From positions 1 to 37,478 of the forward strand of contig VIKJ01000016.1 of NCBI GenBank assembly GCA_008080615.1: DNA of 37,478 nt, given 5' to 3'. Source of the stretch: Chitinophagaceae bacterium. Its GTDB lineage: Bacteria; Bacteroidota; Bacteroidia; Chitinophagales; Chitinophagaceae. Positions 7,905 through 15,117 of this stretch are shown here, in pieces. Both the position numbers and the translations under genes were made by a program. Within the stretch, counting starts at the first letter, position 1. Each line of letters opens with the position of its first letter. The notes under the pieces are model-generated. The model saw only the letters and a list, made by a program, of their open reading frames with translations, was not told the origin of the DNA and ran no database searches.

Positions 7905-9227
7905 ATGGGTATAATTAAAGACAAATTCAAAACCAAAGCTGATTTAGCCAGCCTTGAGATTAAGGAAATCATTAAAGAACACGGTAATAAAAAAATTGGA
8001 GAAGTAACCCTTGCCCAGGTTTATCAGGGTATGCGCGGCATTACCGGGTTGGTTACTGAAACCAGTTTATTGGATGCCCAAGAAGGAATTCGCTTTCGCG
8101 GATATTCTATTCCTGAACTACAACAAAAGCTTCCCAAGGCTCCCAATGGCGGGGAACCATTGCCCGAGGGCTTATTTCATTTGATGTTGGTAGGAGAGCT
8201 ACCTACTGATGAAGATGTAAATCATATCACCAATGTTTGGCAAAGAAGAAGTCATGTACCTAATCATGTTTTTGCTACAATTGACGCATTGCCCATCAGT
8301 ACTCATCCAATGACCATGTTTGTTGTAGGAGTTATGGCCATGCAAACAGAAAGCCATTTTGCAAAAGAATATGCCAAAGGATTAAATAAAAAAGATTACT
8401 GGGATGCAGTGTACGACGACTCAATGGATTTAATTGCCAGACTTCCACGTATAGCTGCATACATTTATAGAAGAAAATACAGAAACAACGAACATATACA
8501 TCCAAATGGATTATTAGACTGGGCTGGAAATTTTGCTCATATGATGGGGTATACAGATGAAAGTTTCAAAGAACTCATGCGCTTATACATGACCATTCAT
8601 GCAGATCATGAGGGCGGAAACGTATCTGCGCATACAACGCACTTGGTTGGTTCTGCATTAAGTGATCCATATCTTAGCTATGCTGCAGGTATGAATGGCT
8701 TGGCTGGTCCATTACATGGTCTTGCAAATCAAGAAGTAATTAAGTGGATTTATGAAATGCAAGAGCAAATAGGAACAGATGAACCTACGAGCGAACAAAT
8801 TGCTGATTATGTTCAAAAAACATTGGCTTCGGGAAAAGTAGTTCCTGGATATGGGCATGCTGTACTCAGAAAAACCGACCCTCGTTTTGAAGCACAAATG
8901 GAATTTGGAAAAAAACATATGCCCGATGATAAAATGGTGAATACTGTTTGGAATATTTACAAAACAGTTCCTCCAATTTTGCAGTCACTCGGAAAAATCA
9001 AGAATCCATGGCCCAATGTAGACGCTCATAGTGGTGCACTTTTGGTACATTATGGTTTTGTTGAGTATGAATTTTATACAGTACTTTTTGCGGTTAGCCG
9101 TTCTTTAGGTGTATTAGCTAGTTTATGCTGGGATCGTGCTTTGGCATTCCCATTAGAACGCCCTAAATCTGTAACTACCGATTCAGTTAAAAACTGGATT
9201 GCTGGTAAGGATGAAATCTGGGAGTGA
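7905..9227 (+). CDS. gltA: Citrate synthase, eukaryotic (mitochondrial-like) type
   Basis: It condenses acetyl-CoA and oxaloacetate to citrate in the TCA cycle. The 440-residue protein carries the catalytic triad in family context: H243 (GGNVSAHTTHLVG), H318 (PGYGHAVLRKTDPR) and D373 (NVDAHSGALL). The block around HADHEGGNVSAHTTHL and NGLAGPLHGLANQEV is far closer to mitochondrial citrate synthase than to the E. coli GltA type, and no N-terminal beta domain of the allosteric hexameric enzyme is visible. It has its own promoter and a strong terminator, so it is probably monocistronic. An orthologue with a frame break is at 25013-26354. Confidence 0.93.
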   Translation: MGIIKDKFKTKADLASLEIKEIIKEHGNKKIGEVTLAQVYQGMRGITGLVTETSLLDAQEGIRFRGYSIPELQQKLPKAPNGGEPLPEGLFHLMLVGELPTDEDVNHITNVWQRRSHVPNHVFATIDALPISTHPMTMFVVGVMAMQTESHFAKEYAKGLNKKDYWDAVYDDSMDLIARLPRIAAYIYRRKYRNNEHIHPNGLLDWAGNFAHMMGYTDESFKELMRLYMTIHADHEGGNVSAHTTHLVGSALSDPYLSYAAGMNGLAGPLHGLANQEVIKWIYEMQEQIGTDEPTSEQIADYVQKTLASGKVVPGYGHAVLRKTDPRFEAQMEFGKKHMPDDKMVNTVWNIYKTVPPILQSLGKIKNPWPNVDAHSGALLVHYGFVEYEFYTVLFAVSRSLGVLASLCWDRALAFPLERPKSVTTDSVKNWIAGKDEIWE

Positions 9228-9251
9228 TGATGACCGAATTGATCTAATTCG

Positions 9252-9294
9252 AATGCCCAAACAAACGCCTACTGAAAGTTTGTTTGGGCATTTT
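9252..9294 (+). terminator. Strong rho-independent terminator after gltA
   Basis: A 15-bp perfect stem (9252-9266 pairing with 9278-9292) with an 11-nt loop, followed by T residues, lies 24 nt after the gltA stop. The right arm is part of the 57-nt direct repeat described separately. Confidence 0.75.
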
Positions 9295-9322
9295 GCTGAT
9301 TATGATAAAGCAACTCGGTTTT
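9266..9322 (+). repeat. 57-nt imperfect direct repeat, copy 1
   Basis: This copy and 9364-9420 are both 57 nt, begin CGCCTACTGAAAG and end GGTTTT. They differ at four positions. Copy 1 overlaps the loop and right arm of the gltA terminator. Confidence 0.85.
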
Positions 9323-9363
9323 ACTACTTTATAAAGTACCACTGATTACTCTTAATATAGAAT

Positions 9364-9420
9364 CGCCTACTGAAAGATTGTTTGGGCATTTTGCTGCTTA
9401 TAATAAAGCAACTTGGTTTT
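9364..9420 (+). repeat. 57-nt imperfect direct repeat, copy 2
   Basis: Copy 2 of the repeat at 9266-9322. It abuts the stop codon of the convergent PKD lipoprotein gene. It lacks the left hairpin arm, so it cannot form the large terminator, but GCTGCTT...AAGCAAC inside it can form a small hairpin. The rest of 9228-9421 contains no gene. Confidence 0.85.
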
Positions 9421-9421
9421 C

Positions 9422-10600
9422 TTAAAGCTTAGGAATAGTAATCGTTTTGCTAGTAGTATCTGCACATCCATTGCCTGTTACAATTAATTGTACCTTATAT
9501 GTTTTGGCACTACTCTCTTTTGCATAATCGGTTTCAATAAAACTGTAAAAAGCATTATTGGTTTTTCCATTTCCAAAATCCCATTGATAACTATCTATAG
9601 TGCTAGTTGGAATGGTAGATTTGCTATTAAAAGACCAACGAACAGTTGTACTATTTTGCGATACCAATGTTTCTTCAAATTTTGCTGTAGGTTTAGGATT
9701 TTCTCCTTTAGCATTCACCAATTTATTGGTTGTATAAATAACCCTCCCATTTAATTTCACCATCATTATTACATCGTAATCGTTGGGGTATTTGTATTTA
9801 TAAGTAATGGTGTTACCTGTTTTAACAGGAAGACCATCCGAAAAATCCCATTCGTAAATTGCACCAGTGGGTACGTTTTCGCTCCCTTTGATATTATAAA
9901 TGCCGGGTATTAATACAGGTATGGTTGTATCTGCTTTACATCCAGAATTAGTAGTAACCATAAGCTTTACTGCGTATGTAGTATCATTTATTTTTTTGGG
10001 AAATTCATGTCGTGTTAAACCTACGGCAGAAATCAATTGAGTACCGTCTCCCCAATTATAAATGTATTGAACAAAATCACCTTGATTTACTGATGATGTG
10101 CTATTGAAAGTAATATAATTCAAGTTGGCTGGAAAATCACTTTTGAAGGTAAAACTGGCAACTGGCTTAGTTTGTTCACCCAATACTTTTATAGGAAAAA
10201 CAACTTTAGCCAAAGAGATATTAGCATTAGCCATTACATACAATACGACTACATAGGAACCTGCTGCAGGGTAAGAATAGGTAACTGTTTTTCCATTTGC
10301 AGTATTGCCATTTCCAAATTCCCAATTGTAATAGCCACCTGCAGGCAGATCAACTCCGCTTGCTGTAAAAGTTACAATTTCTTTACTTGGGAAACAGGTA
10401 GAAGTTTGGCTGAATTTGATTTGTATATTTCCGTATGATACTGTTGTAGTATCTTTTGAAACACTAATGATTGCACCCTTTGTTCCTAATGTTGAATCGG
10501 CTTTTATTAAATCCTCTAAAGGGGTAGTTGTATCTTTTTTGCAAGCTGCAAACCAAATACAACCCAATATTAATCCATATAGTAGAAATATTTTTCTCAT
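9422..10600 (-). CDS. PKD-repeat lipoprotein
   Basis: A 392-residue protein with a lipoprotein signal (hydrophobic residues 4-19, lipobox FAAC, lipidated C20). At least three PKD-type immunoglobulin-like repeats follow, each marked by a W-[DE]-F-G-[ND]-G or NWGDG signature: YYNWEFGNGNTANG, YIYNWGDGTQ, IYEWDFSDGLP and YQWDFGNGKTNN. PKD repeats usually serve protein-protein or protein-glycan contact on the cell surface; no enzymatic domain is visible. It lies 14 nt downstream of the true end of a second, similar lipoprotein gene, so the pair looks like a tandem duplication in one operon. Ligand unknown. Confidence 0.8.
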   Translation of the reverse strand: MRKIFLLYGLILGCIWFAACKKDTTTPLEDLIKADSTLGTKGAIISVSKDTTTVSYGNIQIKFSQTSTCFPSKEIVTFTASGVDLPAGGYYNWEFGNGNTANGKTVTYSYPAAGSYVVVLYVMANANISLAKVVFPIKVLGEQTKPVASFTFKSDFPANLNYITFNSTSSVNQGDFVQYIYNWGDGTQLISAVGLTRHEFPKKINDTTYAVKLMVTTNSGCKADTTIPVLIPGIYNIKGSENVPTGAIYEWDFSDGLPVKTGNTITYKYKYPNDYDVIMMVKLNGRVIYTTNKLVNAKGENPKPTAKFEETLVSQNSTTVRWSFNSKSTIPTSTIDSYQWDFGNGKTNNAFYSFIETDYAKESSAKTYKVQLIVTGNGCADTTSKTITIPKL

Positions 10601-10613
10601 TAGATCATACGCA

Positions 10614-11845
10614 TTAGCGTGCAGGAATAGTAATATTTGCTACAGCAGTATCCTTACAACCAGTATTACCTGTAACAATAAATCTAATAGCGTAATTGGT
10701 TGGTGTTGCTGCTTTGGTATATTCTTGTTCAACAATGGTATTGAATCAATTACGCCAAATGGCATTTCCCAACGGTAGCCGGTTAAGAAACCGTGGGGAA
10801 CATTTGATTGACTGTAGAAAGCCCATTTTTCTGTTGTAGTGGTAGAACTCACTACATTTTTCAACATCAACGCTTTTGGTTTTATATTTTGGCCAAATGC
10901 GCGAACAGCTTTATGGGTTTGATAAATAACTTTTCCTTTAAGTGTTATAGTTAACTTAACATCATAATCATTTTGATAAGTAAATGATTTTTTTACAGGA
11001 TTACCCGAAACAAAACCTGTAGCATCTGCAAAGTCCCAGGTATAAACCGCTCCGGCTGGAACGCCTGTAGCAGTTGGTGTAAAAATAAAATACTCATTGG
11101 TACAGCCATCGTACTGAACTGCATCAAAACTTCCAGCAATATTATAGGTTGCTGGAACAAATACATTAATGCCAGCAGTGTCTTTGCAACCAGAATTAGC
11201 AGTAACAATTAATTTTACAGGGTAGGTTTTATCTTCAGGAACGAGGGGAAAGTTCTTGGGAATAAAACTATTGGAAGTGCTACTGGTAGTGCCATCTGCC
11301 CAATCCCATAATAAATTAGTGATGGTTCCTGTAGGTACAGTTGATCTACTGGTAAATGTCATGTTATTGAGGATATTGATATCTGCCAATGCGCTAGAAA
11401 AAACAGCAGTGGGTGTTACTTGTTGCCCCAATGATTTTATAGAAACCGATACTTTTTGAATCAGTTGATCGGTATTAGATTTAACCTGAAGTATAACTGT
11501 GTATGTTGCAGGATCTTTATAAATATTTCTTACAGTTTGCCCAACCAGTGATTTGCCGTCTCCAAATTCCCAAACATATTTAGTGGTGGTAGGCACATTT
11601 TTTGCAACAGCAGTAAATGAAAACACTTCATTACTAGGATAACAAGCTTCTGTTTTGCTATAAGTGATGGTTACGTCGCCTTCCGTTACAGAAGTAGTGT
11701 CTTTAAATGAAGAAAGGGTACCTGTAATATTGGTAATAGAGTTATTTAAAACAGGTTCAGCTGGGGCATCCACTTTTTTATTACAAGCCACTATAAAAAG
11801 GGCAAAAAGTAAACAAGAAGATAGCCAATATTGATTGCTTTTCAT
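10614..11845 (-). pseudogene. PKD-repeat lipoprotein, frameshifted near its 3' end
   Basis: A paralogue of the downstream lipoprotein. It starts with a lipoprotein signal (lipobox IVAC, C21) and has PKD signatures KYVWEFGDGKS, LLWDWADGTTSS, VYTWDFADATG and GYRWEMPFG. The open frame ends at 10640 after an uncharacteristic tail of about 30 residues (KQQHQPITLLDLLL...). Another frame, entered around 10740-10750, reads TIVEQEYTK...RFIVTGNTGCKDTAVANITIPAR and stops at 10614. That sequence is clearly homologous to the paralogue's C-terminus (IETDYAK...QLIVTGNGCADTTSKTITIPKL). One small indel therefore breaks the gene; it may be a real mutation or a sequence error. A short dyad (GAGTAC, 11849-11869) lies just upstream of the start. 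Confidence 0.8.
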
Positions 11846-11937
11846 GTGGAGTACTTGATCTATGTACTCTGCTACAACGTAAAACCAGGCTAATTATTGC
11901 TGAAAACGGGCGTTTTTTAAGCTTTTGACCATCTTCC

Positions 11938-12582
11938 TTACTTCATTGGGGAGTCAAATGCGCTTAAGAGCTTTATCTCATTGCGATAAAGGATGATTTT
12001 CTTGGCGTTTTCCAGCTGTTTTAACAATCTTGAAATGACTACTCTAGAAGTAGCTAATTCATCGGCAATCGTATTGTGAGAGGCTTTTATAACACTGGAT
12101 CCGCTCAACCGTTGTTTTTCTTTTAAATAGGCAATTAATCGCTCGTCTAGCTTATGAAAAGCAATACTTTCAATCGATTTAAGTAGTTCAATGAAACGCT
12201 CATTGAAACTTCTCATTACATAATTTTTCCAGCTTGGATATTTGCAAAGCCATTCATCCAATTTTACATGGGGAATTCCTATTAGTTCTACATTATCTTC
12301 GGCAATGGCTTTTACTTCACTTTTTTTTGCTTCAACACAACAACTGTAAGCCATCGAGCAGCTTTCGCTACTTGATAAATAGTATAAGAGTATTTCGTTC
12401 TTGTCTTCGTCTAAACGATACACTTTTACTGTTCCTTTTAACACAATAGGCATCATACGAATGTATTTGCCATAGTCCATAATCAGATCTCCTTCATTAT
12501 AATGTTGCAATATTCCAAATTGCTGCATTTCTTGAATCAGGGCCGGCTCAAATACAGCCTGGAGGTTGTCTAAATTGGTCAT
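11938..12582 (-). CDS. Crp/Fnr-family transcriptional regulator with cysteine cluster
   Basis: The 214-residue protein has an N-terminal cyclic-nucleotide-binding-like beta barrel (about 15-115: YNEGDLIMDYG, VLKGTVKVYRLDEDKNEILLYYL), a dimerisation helix (about 118-140) and a C-terminal winged helix (about 145-210) whose recognition-helix region is TIADELATSRVVISRLLKQL. C75, C81 and C82 lie in the motif SCSMAYSCC in the sensing domain, with C113 nearby. The arrangement differs from FNR's N-terminal Fe-S cysteines and could sense thiols, sulfur species or metal (inference). It is divergent from the efflux operon across a 103-bp gap holding a dyad operator, so autoregulation and control of the pump are likely. 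Confidence 0.85.
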   Translation of the reverse strand: MTNLDNLQAVFEPALIQEMQQFGILQHYNEGDLIMDYGKYIRMMPIVLKGTVKVYRLDEDKNEILLYYLSSSESCSMAYSCCVEAKKSEVKAIAEDNVELIGIPHVKLDEWLCKYPSWKNYVMRSFNERFIELLKSIESIAFHKLDERLIAYLKEKQRLSGSSVIKASHNTIADELATSRVVISRLLKQLENAKKIILYRNEIKLLSAFDSPMK

Positions 12583-12620
12583 ATACTAAATTCTGTATAA
12601 AGATAAGCAATGCTGCTTTA

Positions 12621-12640
12621 AGTGTTACATAAGTTACACT
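12621..12640. promoter_or_regulatory. Candidate Crp/Fnr operator, efflux promoter
   Basis: A 20-bp dyad, AGTGT-TAC-ATAA-GTT-ACACT, with 16 of 20 positions symmetric. The core is GTTAC-N4-GTTAC, the 5-4-5 geometry of FNR-type sites. It lies between the divergent regulator and tolC genes and covers the place where a -33 box for the promoter at 12660 would be. The same core geometry recurs at 20818-20831. Confidence 0.55.
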
Positions 12641-12659
12641 ATAGGCATATTTAGGAGTA

Positions 12660-12667
12660 TACTTTTG
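12660..12667 (+). promoter_or_regulatory. Promoter -7 element of the tolC-efflux operon
   Basis: TACTTTTG matches TAnnTTTG, 18 nt before the tolC ATG at 12686. No TTG-type -33 box is visible about 20 bases upstream; the dyad operator occupies that position, suggesting activation by the bound regulator. Confidence 0.55.
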
Positions 12668-12685
12668 CCTTCTTAAAATAAGCAT

Positions 12686-13999
12686 ATGGTATATAAAAAG
12701 GCATTTATTTTCTCTCTTTTCTTTATTCAAACATTGGCAATACTTGCGCAAAAATCAGTTAAGCCTTTATTGTTAGAAGACGCTTTACGGGTGGCAATGG
12801 AGCAGAATAAGCAAATAAAATTAGCAATCAATGACCAAAAGATTGCCGAGGCACAGTATAAGCAAACTGATGCTATATTTTTACCTCAACTTAATCTTTC
12901 TTATGCTGGTTTAGTTACAAATCAGCCACTTAGTGCATTCGGATTTAAAATGCAACAAGCACATGTTCAACAATCCGATTTCAATCCTGCTATTTTAAAT
13001 AAACCTGGTGCTGTATCTAATACACTTACTCAATTAAGTGTTCAGCAACCCATTTATAATGCAGATTTAGGTTACATGCGTAAAGCAGCATTAAAACAAA
13101 CTGCTGTTTATGCATTTCAAGTTCAACGAAGTAAAGAAGCAATTGAAATGCAAGTTACCAATGCATATTTGCAGTTAAGTTTTAATTATGAGTTAGTAAA
13201 TGTTTTGCAAGAAGCATTAAATACGGTAAAAGAAATTTATCGATTTACCAATGACCGATATCAGCAGGGCTTACTTCAAAAGTCTGATTTATTAAATGTT
13301 GAAGTTCAAATTAAATCTGCTGAAACTAATTTAGCAGAGGCGCAAACGCAAATTAAAAATAATTCAGATGTACTAAGCCAATTGATGGGAACAACATTAG
13401 GTGAAGTGTACACTACTTCTCCTGTTTTATTTCAATTACCTAAAAAACTTGCAGAAACAGTTTCTATTAATCGGTCAGACATTAAAGCCATGAATATTGC
13501 AATTGATGCTTATGATCTTGCCATTAAAAGTACAAAGCATTCAATGTTTCCAAAGTTAAATGGATTTGCTAATTACCAATTAAATGATGCCAAGCTTTTT
13601 GGTTTTGGAGCAAATGGTTATATGGCAGGTGTTCAACTTTCATGGGATATTTTTAAAGGGAATCAAGCAAAAAATAAAATTGCTACTCAAGTGTTGGAAA
13701 AAAATAAACTACAAGAACAGTTGAATGAACAAACTGAAAAAAGTGATCTTGAAATAAGAAAAACGATAGCACAATTAGCCGATACAAAGTTTAAGATAGA
13801 GCAGCAATCAATTGCAGTTGAACAAGCAAGTGAAGCACTTAGGATTTTACAAAATAGGTATAGTCAAGGTTTGGCAAACACAACAGATGTATTGATGGCA
13901 CAAACCCAATTATCTCAGCAGAAAATGCTAAAAGCACAAGCCATATTCATTCAAAATACTACAATCAACTATTTGAAATTTTTAACAGCTAATCAATAA
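12686..13999 (+). CDS. TolC-family outer-membrane efflux protein
   Basis: A 437-residue protein with a signal peptide (about 1-21, ending ILAQ). The two TolC-type repeats each contain long alpha-helical hairpins (about 28-60 and 100-215; then 225-255 and 310-425) rich in Q, A, L and K, with the SQPIYNADLGYMRKAALKQ-like and DIFKGNQAKNKIATQVL segments typical of outer-membrane factors. It would form the trimeric outer-membrane channel of a tripartite pump. It is first in an operon with the membrane fusion protein (24 nt downstream) and the RND gene, and is headed by a promoter with a Crp/Fnr-like site. Substrate unknown. Confidence 0.88.
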   Translation: MVYKKAFIFSLFFIQTLAILAQKSVKPLLLEDALRVAMEQNKQIKLAINDQKIAEAQYKQTDAIFLPQLNLSYAGLVTNQPLSAFGFKMQQAHVQQSDFNPAILNKPGAVSNTLTQLSVQQPIYNADLGYMRKAALKQTAVYAFQVQRSKEAIEMQVTNAYLQLSFNYELVNVLQEALNTVKEIYRFTNDRYQQGLLQKSDLLNVEVQIKSAETNLAEAQTQIKNNSDVLSQLMGTTLGEVYTTSPVLFQLPKKLAETVSINRSDIKAMNIAIDAYDLAIKSTKHSMFPKLNGFANYQLNDAKLFGFGANGYMAGVQLSWDIFKGNQAKNKIATQVLEKNKLQEQLNEQTEKSDLEIRKTIAQLADTKFKIEQQSIAVEQASEALRILQNRYSQGLANTTDVLMAQTQLSQQKMLKAQAIFIQNTTINYLKFLTANQ

Positions 14000-14022
14000 T
14001 TTATAAATAAATATACCTATTC

Positions 14023-15111
14023 ATGAAAAAAATAATCGATTCAACTTTGATCATTCTTGTCCTTTCATTTTTGGCAAGCTGTTCTAGTAAAGATCTAAAA
14101 GATAAAGCTTCTGCTGAAACGCCTATTTTAGTTAGTACTTCTAGTGTATCAGGAGCAAGCGGTATGGGAATAATAGAAGCAAGTGGTTTGGTAGAAGCAG
14201 CGCACAGTGTAAATATAAGTACCCGGGCAATGGGTTATATTACTCGGTTTGATTTAAAAGTTGGGGATCGTGTAAATGCTGGTCAAATGTTGTTTACTGT
14301 GAATAGTAATGACATTAATGCTAAGAAAGCCCAAACTGAAGCTATGATTGATCAAGCCGATGCTGCATTAAAGAGTGCGCAAAAAGATCTTGAAAGATTC
14401 ACCGTTTTATATAAACAGCAAAGCGCATCTGCTAAAGAGTTAGATCAAATTACCTTGCAGTATCAATCTGCTAAAGCAAATGCTATGGCTGTAAGAGCAA
14501 TGAAAAATGAAGTTGCTGCACATTTAGCATATACAACAGTAGTAGCTCCATTTTCTGGAACTATTACGCAAAAAATGGCAGAAGCTGGTAGTATGGCAAG
14601 CCCTGGCATGCCTGTACTAACAATAGAACAAGCAGGAAACTTACAAGTATCTGCATCTGTTTCAGAAAATCAAATTGGCGCTTTGAATATTGGGGATGCT
14701 GCAGAAATGAATATCGAGTCAATTAATAAAACAATAACAGGTAAGATTATACAAATTAACCCATCAGCACAATTTTCTGGAGGACAGTACATTGTAAAAA
14801 TTTCATTGCCTTTAAGTGATAATAAGCTGTATGCTGGGATGTTTGTTCATGTTCAGTTTCCACAAGCAAAAAAAGTAGCAACAAGTGAAACCGGTGTAAA
14901 TATGATACCAGTTAAAGCAATTGTATATAAAGATCAACTCACTGGGGTTTATACGATAAGTGCACAGCAAACAGCATTATTAAGATGGGTGAGATTAGGA
15001 GCAAAGAGGGGAGATTTTGTAGAAGTGCTTTCTGGTTTATCTAGTCAAGAGCAATTTATTTTAAGCGCAGAAGGAAGATTGTATAACGGAGCACCGGTAA
15101 AAACAAAATAA
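14023..15111 (+). CDS. RND efflux periplasmic adaptor (membrane fusion protein), lipoprotein
   Basis: A 362-residue adaptor with a lipoprotein signal (lipobox LASC, C20). Domain order: biotinyl-lipoyl-like half (ISTRAMGYITRFDLKVGDRVNAGQMLF, about 65-95), a short helical hairpin (about 100-165), the second lipoyl half (VVAPFSGTITQKMAEAGSMASPGMPVLTI in parts, about 172-202), a beta-barrel domain and a membrane-proximal domain at the end. It links the RND pump to the TolC-like channel. The stop lies 6 nt before the RND ATG, consistent with co-translation. No metal-binding extension of the CusB/CzcB type is seen, so a heavy-metal substrate is not indicated by this subunit. Confidence 0.87.
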   Translation: MKKIIDSTLIILVLSFLASCSSKDLKDKASAETPILVSTSSVSGASGMGIIEASGLVEAAHSVNISTRAMGYITRFDLKVGDRVNAGQMLFTVNSNDINAKKAQTEAMIDQADAALKSAQKDLERFTVLYKQQSASAKELDQITLQYQSAKANAMAVRAMKNEVAAHLAYTTVVAPFSGTITQKMAEAGSMASPGMPVLTIEQAGNLQVSASVSENQIGALNIGDAAEMNIESINKTITGKIIQINPSAQFSGGQYIVKISLPLSDNKLYAGMFVHVQFPQAKKVATSETGVNMIPVKAIVYKDQLTGVYTISAQQTALLRWVRLGAKRGDFVEVLSGLSSQEQFILSAEGRLYNGAPVKTK

Positions 15112-15117
15112 TTGAAA

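Noticed and set aside
9228..9421. CRISPR-like array from the repeated 57-nt unit
   Set aside because: Only two copies, different internal structure, no cas genes.
11880..11925. Terminator between the Crp/Fnr and PKD lipoprotein genes (AAAACG/CGTTTT)
   Set aside because: The stem is short and AT-rich and the T-run is weak on the relevant strand; not strong enough to list.
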